Shown piece by piece: positions 1 to 5,032 of a stretch of 5,980 nucleotides of DNA. Numbering within the stretch: the stretch's first letter is position 1; every line of letters starts with the position of its first letter. A program made the translations under genes and the position numbers. Below the pieces are notes generated by a model, which saw only the letters and a list, made by a program, of their open reading frames with translations, did no database searches and was not told the origin of the DNA. Where the stretch lies: assembly GCA_963640555.1 (NCBI GenBank), contig CAVHZB010000101.1, positions 1 to 5,980 of the forward strand. The letters are read 5' to 3'. Source of the stretch: F23-B02 sp963640555. GTDB taxonomy: Bacteria; Bacillota; Clostridia; Oscillospirales; Oscillospiraceae.

Positions 1-5
1 ATAGT

Positions 6-11
6 TATAAT
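6..11 (+). promoter_or_regulatory. -10 box for the coiled-coil membrane protein gene
   Basis: A perfect TATAAT lies 31 nt upstream of the ATG at 43. The expected -35 box falls outside the window, so only half of the promoter can be judged. If used, transcription would start near 18 and give a leader of about 25 nt that contains the AGGGTGAG ribosome binding site at 32-39. Confidence 0.5.
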
Positions 12-42
12 TTTTTATCAACAAAAATTTCAGGGTGAGAAT

Positions 43-1224
43 ATGGTCTCTAAAACTCAATGGCGCGCTGTGTCCGTCGTGCTTGCCATCGTTCTGCTGC
101 TTGCGGCATTTATGACCGGTGTCACCGGCATTACCGACGGTATAAGACCCATCGACGATATGCGCGAGGATTATGCGAGCTTTAAAGCCGGGCTTGACAG
201 CCTCGAGGATAACGAAAAAACGCTGACCGAGGGCAAGGCTCAATACGAGGAGCTGAAAGCCGCCTATGATGAGCTGAAAGCTCAGTACGATGCCGACTAC
301 GCCGAATACGAGGCGGCGATCGCAAAATACAACGAGGATGTTCTCGGCTACAATCAGCAGCTTATCGCCTACAATGTCGGCAAAAACCAGTTGGACAGCA
401 GCGGAGCACAGAGCGCGATATCCTCCGGTCAGGCGCAGCTCAGCTCCGGTTGGGCGGCATATAACGAGGGTAAGGCCGCTTACGATCAGCTCATGAGCGC
501 TATAAGCGAGCTTGAGGCCAAGCATGTTCCGCACTGGATGGCACTCAAGATCGTCGGTGCTAATGTCGGAATAGACCTCACCGACAGCTATCTTTCAGAC
601 ATGAAGTCTCAGCTCGACTCTGCCTATGCGCAGCTTCAGGAGGGCGAAGCCGGACTTTCGCAGGCGCAGCAGCAGATAAGCTCCGCGCAGTCACAGCTTT
701 CGAGTATGCAGGGCGAGCTCGAGGCGGGTCCCGACAAGCTCGACGCCGACAGCAAGACCGTCAGCGACATGAAGGCGCAGCTGGATACTCAAAAGCAGGA
801 GCTCGACGGCAAGGCGGAGGAGCTCTCCGCATACGAGACCGTTCAGGAAAAGGTCGAGCGCGCCCGTGAAACGCTTATCAACGACGGCTACGGCACCGCC
901 GAGAGCTCGGTCTCCGAGCTTCTGGATTCGGCTCGCGTACACGAGCGTGAGCTGCACGGGCAATATCTCAAAGCGCGCATTTCGTTTACGGTCACTTACG
1001 GTGCGCATCTCCTCGCCGTCATCGCGGCGGCAGCGGCGCTGGTATTGCTGGCAAAGAACAGCTATCCCCTCGCGAATAAGCTTGCATGGTGCGGTGCAGC
1101 CCTCGGAGCCGTCAGCGTTATAGCCTCGCTCATATACGGCAGCCCGGACACCTTAGCCTTTGCTGCGGCGGTACTGTCCGCAGTCGGCGTGGGGCTTTCG
1201 GTGAGCCTTGAAAGCGAAAATTGA
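43..1224 (+). CDS. Membrane-anchored coiled-coil protein of unknown function, 393 aa
   Basis: I do not recognise a named family. The sequence shows an N-terminal hydrophobic segment at residues 9-30 (signal anchor or signal peptide). A long hydrophilic region follows, rich in Ala, Gln, Glu, Leu and Lys with heptad-like spacing, roughly residues 40-155 and 182-300. The break between the two halves (about 156-181) contains a short His/Trp/Pro segment. Three C-terminal hydrophobic segments (about 319-337, 344-365 and 369-388) end the protein. This predicts an extended coiled-coil domain, probably extracytoplasmic, held between membrane segments. A tandem seven-residue unit (ELKAAYD/ELKAQYD, 250-291) shows the heptad periodicity directly. 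The start is ATG at 43, with AGGGTGAG about 3-5 nt upstream. The gene appears monocistronic: its own -10 box lies upstream and a hairpin follows 22 nt after the TGA. The architecture would suit a structural or cell-envelope role, but that is inference. Confidence 0.85.
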   Translation: MVSKTQWRAVSVVLAIVLLLAAFMTGVTGITDGIRPIDDMREDYASFKAGLDSLEDNEKTLTEGKAQYEELKAAYDELKAQYDADYAEYEAAIAKYNEDVLGYNQQLIAYNVGKNQLDSSGAQSAISSGQAQLSSGWAAYNEGKAAYDQLMSAISELEAKHVPHWMALKIVGANVGIDLTDSYLSDMKSQLDSAYAQLQEGEAGLSQAQQQISSAQSQLSSMQGELEAGPDKLDADSKTVSDMKAQLDTQKQELDGKAEELSAYETVQEKVERARETLINDGYGTAESSVSELLDSARVHERELHGQYLKARISFTVTYGAHLLAVIAAAAALVLLAKNSYPLANKLAWCGAALGAVSVIASLIYGSPDTLAFAAAVLSAVGVGLSVSLESEN

Positions 1225-1246
1225 CACAAACACGAACATACACACG

Positions 1247-1290
1247 AAAAAGCTCAGGCTGTCTGTAAAACAGTCTGAGCTTTTTTATTT
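1247..1290. terminator. Bidirectional rho-independent terminator between convergent genes
   Basis: The inverted repeat AAAAAGCTCAGGCTGT (1247-1262) / ACAGTCTGAGCTTTTT (1270-1285) forms a 16-bp stem with one G-U pair and a 7-nt loop. It is followed on the + strand by a T-rich tract (1281-1290). Read on the minus strand, the arm also ends in five T. It lies between the stop of the + gene (1224) and the stop of the minus-strand nucleotidyltransferase gene (1289), so it can end both transcripts. The minus-strand stop codon overlaps the end of the T tract. Confidence 0.88.
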
Positions 1291-2197
1291 AATCCCATAG
1301 CTTTTCGGGATATATCCCACGCGCCTTCATATCGGCTATGGCTTTCTTAACGGAGTCGAGATCCTCGCGGTATGTCATGCCGTACCATGTCTCGCTGCAC
1401 TCGAGTATGCGCACGGAGGCCTTCTTCTCCTCAAGCTGCTCGTTCGCGACAAACGGCAGGAAATACTCGCATTTAAGCGGGTTTTTGGGGATGTTTTCGT
1501 CCAAAAACTTGGGAAAACGCGCGTAAAGCTCGTCGAGCATCATAGGCGAAAAGCCCCAGAAATTCATGGACACCGTTGCGTCGCCCGACAGGGGAATGAA
1601 GGTCACGCCGTCCTCGGTATACGCTGCGTCCTCGCCGCGCTTTTCGATATGCGTGCGCTCGGTTATATCCGTAAGATAGCCGTTTTCGGCATCACACACG
1701 CCGCGCGCGACGCTGCCGTTTTCCGTGACCGTATTGCGGAGCTTATAGCCGACCATGGCGTATTCGCCCGCAGCATGCGGCGCACTGAGAAAATCGTACA
1801 TTACCTTGTACGCACCGGTGCCGTAGAAGTCATCGGCGTTTATAACGGCAAACGGCTCGTTTACGATGCCGCGGCAGCACATCACCGCGTGGCCGGTGCC
1901 CCACGGCTTTACTCTGCCCTCCGGCACCGAGCGGCCCTCCGGCAGAACATCGAGCTGCTGGTAGACATACTTCACATCAAAATACTTTTCCATGCGGCTG
2001 CCTACCGCCGCCTTGAAGCTGTCGGCTATCTCGTGCTTTATTATGAAGACAATGCTGCGGAAGCCCGCGCGATACGCATCAAACATGGAGAAATCTATTA
2101 TCGCATGCCCCTGTGCGTCCACCGCGGTTATCTGCTTCAAGCCGCCGAATCTGCTGCCCATGCCGGCAGCCATTATAACAAGAGTAGGTCCCTTCAT
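1289..2197 (-). CDS. Sugar-phosphate nucleotidyltransferase-like protein, 302 aa
   Basis: The N-terminus carries the nucleotidyltransferase signature: residues 6-21 read LVIMAAGMGSRFGGLK, matching the LxAGxGxR-G-K loop that binds the NTP phosphates. Further conserved-looking blocks are WGTGHAV (99-105) and the acidic NADDFYG (120-126), where family members coordinate the metal and sugar-nucleotide. EYFLP (244-248) and WYGMTYRED (271-279) lie in the C-terminal part. Members of this GT-A-like superfamily join a sugar phosphate and an NTP to give NDP-sugar and PPi. The substrate here cannot be read from sequence, and the protein is not a plain GalU or RmlA. I chose the ATG at 2197 over the in-frame TTG at 2212: ATG places the signature close to the N-terminus, and the TTG would overlap the upstream gene. 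The upstream stop (TGA, 2199-2201) is 1 nt away, so translation is probably coupled. This is the last gene of the four-gene operon, ending at the shared terminator. Confidence 0.9.
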   Translation of the reverse strand: MKGPTLVIMAAGMGSRFGGLKQITAVDAQGHAIIDFSMFDAYRAGFRSIVFIIKHEIADSFKAAVGSRMEKYFDVKYVYQQLDVLPEGRSVPEGRVKPWGTGHAVMCCRGIVNEPFAVINADDFYGTGAYKVMYDFLSAPHAAGEYAMVGYKLRNTVTENGSVARGVCDAENGYLTDITERTHIEKRGEDAAYTEDGVTFIPLSGDATVSMNFWGFSPMMLDELYARFPKFLDENIPKNPLKCEYFLPFVANEQLEEKKASVRILECSETWYGMTYREDLDSVKKAIADMKARGIYPEKLWD

Positions 2198-2198
2198 A

Positions 2199-2552
2199 TC
2201 ACTTACCGGCAAGATCGAGCTCGTTTATGCCCATTGCAACGGATATGGCCCGTATGGCCTCAAAGCTCTTTTCCTGAGCTATCTCCATGCCCGCGTTCAT
2301 GGCTTCCTCGGTAAATTCCTTTTCCTCGTCGGGCAGCTTTACAACGGTCTCGGTGGTTATATCGAACACGAAATAGCGCTCCTCGGGGTCGCATATCTTT
2401 ATGCTCAGATATAAAAACGCAAAGCCGTTCCACTCCTCGGGAAGCTTCACGGAGACCTTGCCGGTCTGTGTGAGCTTGAGCTCTGCGCCCATCGTGGTAT
2501 CGAGCTTGCTCGTAAGACTTACGGTTTTGAAATCAATGTATTCGATGTTCAC
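2199..2552 (-). CDS. Small protein, possible SecB-like fold, 117 aa, GTG start
   Basis: The conceptual reading frame runs on from the DegV gene through the N gap, but this is better read as a separate gene. A GTG at 2552 is preceded by GAGG with an 8-nt spacer, and the DegV stop TGA (2563-2565) overlaps that ribosome binding site. The 117-aa product has alternating beta-like segments up to about residue 72 (for example VSVKLP, FAFLYLSIKI and RYFVFDITTETVVKL). An acidic stretch follows, then a helix with MEIAQEKSFEAIRAISVAMG (89-108), and the C-terminus INELDL. That order, beta strands then a long terminal helix, resembles SecB-like chaperone domains, but I see no diagnostic motif and the assignment is tentative. 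It sits between DegV and the nucleotidyltransferase gene, 1 nt from the latter. Confidence 0.75.
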   Translation of the reverse strand: MNIEYIDFKTVSLTSKLDTTMGAELKLTQTGKVSVKLPEEWNGFAFLYLSIKICDPEERYFVFDITTETVVKLPDEEKEFTEEAMNAGMEIAQEKSFEAIRAISVAMGINELDLAGK

Positions 2553-2562
2553 TGTCTTTTCC

Positions 2563-3431
2563 TCATTTCGTTCTTTTTTTGCNNNNNNNNNNGCCATAAG
2601 CCCCGGTCCGCAATTTGAACCGATGGTAGTGCCTATATAAGTGTAAAACACATCCCGGAAGCCGAAGAGTTCCTTTATCTCGTCGCCAAACTCTCTCGCC
2701 TCCTCCTCGATGTCGGAGTGGCAGATGTAAAGCGTCTGATCCTCCGGGTCAACGCTCAGCTCGCTTATTATCTTATGTATGCGCTCTATGGTCTTTTTCC
2801 TGCCGCGCTCCTTTGCCTGAACAATAAGGTGCCCGTCAAGGTCAAGGTTAAGTATGGGCCAGATATTGAGCGCATGCGCGATCGTCATACCCGTGCGGCT
2901 GACTCTGCCGCTGCGGTAGAGATATGTAAGATCTCCGGTGGTGTAATAGGTGTTTATATTACCCTTGACCTTTTCCAGAAGTGCCTGACACTCGTCGGCG
3001 GTGCTGCCGCAGTCGCGCATATCCGAGGCGAGGATGGCAAGCATTCCGTAGCCCACCGACGCAAGGGTGGAGTCTATAACGCGTATATCCGCATCGGGAT
3101 GCTCCTGCACCATCATTTTTGCCGCCTGAACCGCGTTTGCCCATGTGCCGGATATGCCGCTGCCGAGAGATATGTGAACTATCGGCAGTCCCCTTTCAAG
3201 CAGCGGTGTCCAAAATTCAATGAACTTATACGGCGTGACCTGACTCGTTTTAGGCGCATCGCCCGCACGCATGCCGTCGTAAAAAGCCTTGAGATCCGCG
3301 GGATCCATGGTGTCGGTATACTCCGTGTCTCCGATGGCATAGCTCATGGCTATGGGGATAATGTCCCTGCTTCTGCAAAAGCTGAGCGGCAGGTCGCATC
3401 CGGAATCTGTTGTTACGATATAGCTGCCCAT
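2563..3431 (-). CDS. DegV family fatty-acid-binding protein (FakB-like), interrupted by an assembly gap
   Basis: DegV/FakB proteins bind a fatty acid in a deep pocket; FakB presents it to the kinase FakA for phosphorylation and entry into phospholipid synthesis. Visible family blocks are TTDSGCDLP (7-15), TSQVTPYKF (62-70) covering the conserved TSQ, SLGSGISGTW (88-97), YLYRSGRVS (170-178), WPIL followed by DG (191-200), and the C-terminal IGTTIGSNCGPGLM (266-279). The start is ATG at 3431 with GGAGG 10 nt upstream. The gene reads intact to the 10 N at 2583-2592. After the gap the family's usual ending (FF-x-G-K-K-R) fits only one frame, giving GKKRTK and a TGA at 2563-2565, about 290 aa. With exactly 10 N this frame does not join, so the true gap is probably a different length (14 bases fits). 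No FakA-type kinase gene is in the window. The upstream Crp-type gene is 14 nt away. Confidence 0.9.
2583..2592. other. Assembly gap of 10 N inside the DegV gene
   Basis: Ten consecutive N replace sequence near the 3' end of the DegV gene. The number is probably a placeholder: with 10 N the DegV frame runs on into the next gene as a false 410-aa fusion, whereas a length equal to 2 modulo 3 (for example 14) restores a normal DegV C-terminus and stop. Confidence 0.97.
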
Positions 3432-3445
3432 TTTTCTTTGTCCTC

Positions 3446-4093
3446 CTATACTGTAAGCATTTCTATTTTTCTTCCGCTGGAGCTTATTAGCCCCTCACCG
3501 CGCATCAGCCGCAGCTCGCGCATGAGGCTGGTGCGGTCGACGCAGAGATAGTTTGCAAGCTGCGACAGGCTCAGCTCCGTTTCAAAGACGGAGCTGCCCG
3601 TTTTCTCCGCAAGGTACTCAAAATAGCTTATCAGCTTCTGGCGCACGGTTTTCTTGCTTATCATGTTTATCCTGAGCGCCATCATCTGCGCCTTTTTTGC
3701 CGAAAGCGTGAACAGGTTTTTCGTTATCTGTGTGTGATGCTCGCAGGCGTTGGGGCATCTTCCGTAAACGGCGCTCATCTTGAAAAACATGACGCTGCAA
3801 TCGGAGTCCGCCTCCGCAACATAGCCGAGTCCGCTGTACGGCATGGTGAACACCTCGCCGAAAATATCGTTTTCGCCGTAGTTTTCCAGCAGAGTGTACT
3901 CCCCTTCGCTGTCAACGCAGTAAAGATGCGCCTTGCCGGAGAGCAGGACGCACAGGCTCTTTACCTCCGGCTCAAACACGAGTATGGTATCGCCTTTTTT
4001 AAACCTTCTGACCTCCGGGCGAAAGCAGCACACCATTGCTTCGATGCTCGCGCAGCTCACGCCCTCGAAAAGCTCAACATTCCGAAGATCCAC
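3446..4093 (-). CDS. Crp/Fnr family transcriptional regulator, 215 aa, GTG start
   Basis: This has the standard two-domain layout. An N-terminal cyclic-nucleotide-binding-like beta roll spans about residues 8-115, with RFKKGDTI (30-37), LLSGKAHLY (50-58) and GENDIFGE (73-80). A dimerisation helix follows at about 120-160. The C-terminal winged helix-turn-helix spans about 174-205, with LSLSQLANYLCVDRTSL (174-190) and MRGEGLI (197-203), as in the Crp HTH. The cAMP-contacting RxS motif of E. coli CRP is not evident, so the ligand is unknown. Nine Cys residues are present (14, 22, 23 near the N-terminus), but I cannot match them to the FNR iron-sulfur pattern. The start is GTG at 4093, with AAGGAGG 7 nt upstream. 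It is the first gene of the operon with DegV, and a Crp-type palindrome overlaps its promoter, so autoregulation is likely. Confidence 0.93.
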   Translation of the reverse strand: MDLRNVELFEGVSCASIEAMVCCFRPEVRRFKKGDTILVFEPEVKSLCVLLSGKAHLYCVDSEGEYTLLENYGENDIFGEVFTMPYSGLGYVAEADSDCSVMFFKMSAVYGRCPNACEHHTQITKNLFTLSAKKAQMMALRINMISKKTVRQKLISYFEYLAEKTGSSVFETELSLSQLANYLCVDRTSLMRELRLMRGEGLISSSGRKIEMLTV

Positions 4094-4127
4094 CGTCCGT
4101 CCTCCTTATAACGACGAATTTTTGCAC

Positions 4128-4157
4128 ATTATATCACACCGTTGTGGTATATGCCAC
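4128..4157 (-). promoter_or_regulatory. Promoter of the crp-degV operon
   Basis: Read on the minus strand, a perfect -10 TATAAT lies at 4133-4128. A -35 match of 4/6 (GTGGCA, 4157-4152) lies 18 nt upstream of it. Transcription would start near 4121, giving a leader of about 27 nt with the AAGGAGG site. The -35 region sits inside the palindrome at 4143-4158. Confidence 0.68.
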
Positions 4158-4158
4158 A
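4143..4158. promoter_or_regulatory. Crp/Fnr-type operator palindrome TGTGG-N6-CCACA
   Basis: TGTGGTATATGCCACA is a 16-bp inverted repeat, with half-sites TGTGG and CCACA separated by 6 bp and one asymmetric pair in the spacer. The 5-6-5 geometry equals the E. coli CRP consensus (TGTGA-N6-TCACA) with the inner base changed. It overlaps the -35 region of the gene for a Crp-family protein, so the encoded regulator probably binds here and controls its own operon. Whether it represses or activates cannot be told from sequence. Confidence 0.65.
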
Positions 4159-4179
4159 GTTTTTTCTCAATAAAACTGT
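4156..4179. repeat. Small inverted repeat upstream of the operator
   Basis: ACAGTTTT (4156-4163) and AAAACTGT (4172-4179) form a perfect 8-bp inverted repeat with an 8-nt loop. It overlaps the right end of the Crp-type palindrome. It is AT-rich, so it makes a weak hairpin. It could be an auxiliary binding site, or chance. Confidence 0.35.
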
Positions 4180-4201
4180 TTTAACACATAAAGGCAGAAA
4201 A

Positions 4202-4234
4202 GCACAGGGGATATATGTCAGGTATCCCCTGTGC
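4202..4234 (-). terminator. Rho-independent terminator of cas2
   Basis: GCACAGGGGATA (4202-4213) and TATCCCCTGTGC (4223-4234) form a perfect 12-bp stem with a 9-nt loop. On the minus strand the stem is followed by TTTTCTGCCTTT, a fair U tract, and it lies 28 nt after the cas2 stop. On the + strand the flank (CAAAAG) is not T-rich, so the direction is minus. It also insulates cas2 from the crp promoter downstream. Confidence 0.8.
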
Positions 4235-4262
4235 CAAAAGAGTATCATTAGTGAATCGGACT

Positions 4263-4553
4263 CTAAAAGCTCAACGCGCTCCCTGCTTCCACAAGCGGCT
4301 TGCGTCCCATGGTTTCAATCCGTTTTCCATATGAGCTGCCAAGTCGATAGAAGCGAACAGAATCCTGCGACATATCAATGATTTTTGCTGACTCGCGCTT
4401 CAGAACTACCGGCTGCGCGGCGCTCACAAGCGCTTCGAATACGGAGTTCTGTGCCCGCATTCCATAGCGCTCGCAAATCCTTGCTACCTTTCGCAGACGC
4501 TTTTGCCAAGCGGCATCTGATGTGTCCACATCGTAGGTGACAACCAACATCAT
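4263..4553 (-). CDS. cas2: CRISPR-associated endonuclease Cas2, type I-C-like, orphan, 96 aa
   Basis: Cas2 dimers bridge two Cas1 dimers to capture and integrate new spacers. The product begins MMLVVTYDV, the typical Cas2 first beta strand with the conserved Asp at residue 8. It continues with KRLRKVARICERYG (18-31), QNSVFEALV (35-43), and the DSVRFYRLG strand (about 66-74). Length, QNSVFE block and the RFY-LG block match type I-C Cas2 proteins (about 96 aa) as I know them. The start is one of two adjacent ATG codons (4553 or 4550), with GGAGGGG 7 nt before the first. The open frame continues 34 codons further upstream without a stop; this extension includes an apparent cas1 tail and is not needed for Cas2. 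No cas1, cas4, effector gene or CRISPR array is visible nearby: the downstream side holds a terminator and the crp operon, the upstream side an RHS remnant. Whether it is expressed or functional is unknown. Confidence 0.88.
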   Translation of the reverse strand: MMLVVTYDVDTSDAAWQKRLRKVARICERYGMRAQNSVFEALVSAAQPVVLKRESAKIIDMSQDSVRFYRLGSSYGKRIETMGRKPLVEAGSALSF

Positions 4554-4565
4554 ATGTCTTCCCCT

Positions 4566-4619
4566 CCATACAAACGGCGGATATCGATCCAAGTCCACTC
4601 GCAGCACACAGGCAAACAG
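4566..4619 (-). pseudogene. cas1 3' remnant (last ~18 codons)
   Basis: Directly upstream of cas2 and in the same frame, the minus strand encodes LFACVLRVDLDRYPPFVW. This resembles the C-terminus of type I-C Cas1 proteins, which often end in a pattern like LRGDLD-x-YPPF-x-W followed by one basic residue and a stop. Cas1 normally lies immediately upstream of cas2 in this way. Here the expected stop is absent (the frame reads R-G-R-H into the cas2 ATG), consistent with decay. Further upstream the similarity ends at about 4613-4620, where the opposite strand starts to read as RHS protein. The match is from memory of the family and short, so this is moderate evidence. Confidence 0.5.
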
Positions 4620-4948
4620 TACAATATTCTTATGATAAATTTGACAGGACGGCAAAAGAACAGTATAATAATGTCACATATGAATATGCCTACGATGCCT
4701 AGACAGGTTTTTACTATCTCCAGTCTCGCTATTACGATCCCGAGATTGGCCGCTTCATAAACGCCGGCAGCTATGCCTCTACGGATGCCACCGGCCTCCT
4801 GAGCACCAACATGTTCGCTTACTGCGAAAATGACCCGGTGAACAAGAGCGATCCAAGCGGTGAATGGTTTTTACAAGTGGCCACTATAGGAGCCGCTACA
4901 GACAGCACAGAGCTCAGGAAGACGGTTGCAACTATTCATTCGTCCTAA
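4613..4948 (+). pseudogene. RHS/YD-repeat protein remnant (core C-terminus), disrupted
   Basis: RHS proteins are large secreted or surface YD-repeat shells that encapsulate a variable C-terminal toxin. One frame (codons from 4613) reads a YD-repeat piece, QYSYDKFDRTAKEQYNN then YEYAYDA, and then a TAG at 4700-4702. It goes on with the RHS-repeat-associated core: TGFYYLQSRYYDP, EIGRFINA, NMFAYCENDPVN and DPSGEW, ending at TAA 4946-4948. In intact clostridial relatives the core motif reads YDAETGFYYLQSRYYDP, so the TAG stands where a Glu codon is expected. The upstream YD-repeat piece does not normally adjoin the core, which suggests an internal deletion at the shared YDA codons. The gene has no start; its 5' part is replaced by the cas1/cas2 sequence. 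The junction of DPSGEW to the short tail shows no recognisable toxin domain. Confidence 0.85.
4641..4669 (+). promoter_or_regulatory. Consensus sigma-A/sigma70 promoter inside the RHS remnant
   Basis: TTGACA (4641-4646) and TATAAT (4664-4669) are separated by exactly 17 nt, so both hexamers match the consensus at all 12 positions with ideal spacing. Transcription would start near 4676 and run + through the RHS core remnant to the putative immunity gene at 5033, with a leader of about 360 nt. The same bases encode FDRTAKEQYNN of the YD repeat, so the promoter may be a chance by-product of coding sequence. Confidence 0.6.
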
Positions 4949-5018
4949 CGCAAAACTTAGTGGGCCATTAAAAAACGCAATTACACAGCATAACATTAGC
5001 GTTAGATATCTTTGGTGA
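4926..5018 (+). pseudogene. Possible RHS toxin C-terminal tail, out of frame with the core
   Basis: A short frame, open from 4890 and different from that of the RHS core, reads LQLFIRPNAKLSGPLKNAI then TQHNISVRYLW, and stops with TGA at 5016-5018. The stop is 14 nt before the next ATG, with that gene's ribosome binding site in between, the usual arrangement of a polymorphic toxin end and its immunity gene. I do not recognise the toxin family. The segment could be the end of the original toxin after a deletion that also shifted the frame, or only chance open sequence. Confidence 0.3.
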
Positions 5019-5032
5019 TAAGAGGTGCGTAA

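Noticed and set aside
2198..2212. TTG at 2212 as the start of the nucleotidyltransferase
   Set aside because: It overlaps the upstream gene and adds five unconserved residues; the ATG at 2197 fits the family N-terminus.
1649..2314. Long + strand open frame (221 codons) opposite the nucleotidyltransferase gene
   Set aside because: It lies antisense to a well-supported gene with clear family motifs, and its translation shows no domain. It is a shadow of GC-biased codons.
2718..3551. Long + strand open frame (277 codons) opposite the DegV gene
   Set aside because: The minus-strand DegV and Crp-type genes explain this region; the + frame has no ribosome binding site or recognisable motif.
4094..4262. 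CRISPR array next to cas2
   Set aside because: I looked for direct repeats of 25-40 bp with regular spacing on both sides of cas2 and saw none; this stretch holds only palindromes, a promoter and a terminator.
4554..4655. 34-codon N-terminal extension of Cas2 from a TTG at 4655
   Set aside because: Cas2 normally begins at the MMLVVTYD strand, and the good ribosome binding site serves the ATG at 4553. The extension reads as a cas1 tail plus sequence antisense to RHS.
4554..4760. 68-codon + strand open frame starting near 4554
   Set aside because: Its frame differs from the RHS frame, which carries the recognisable motifs, and it overlaps the cas2 ribosome binding site region antisense.
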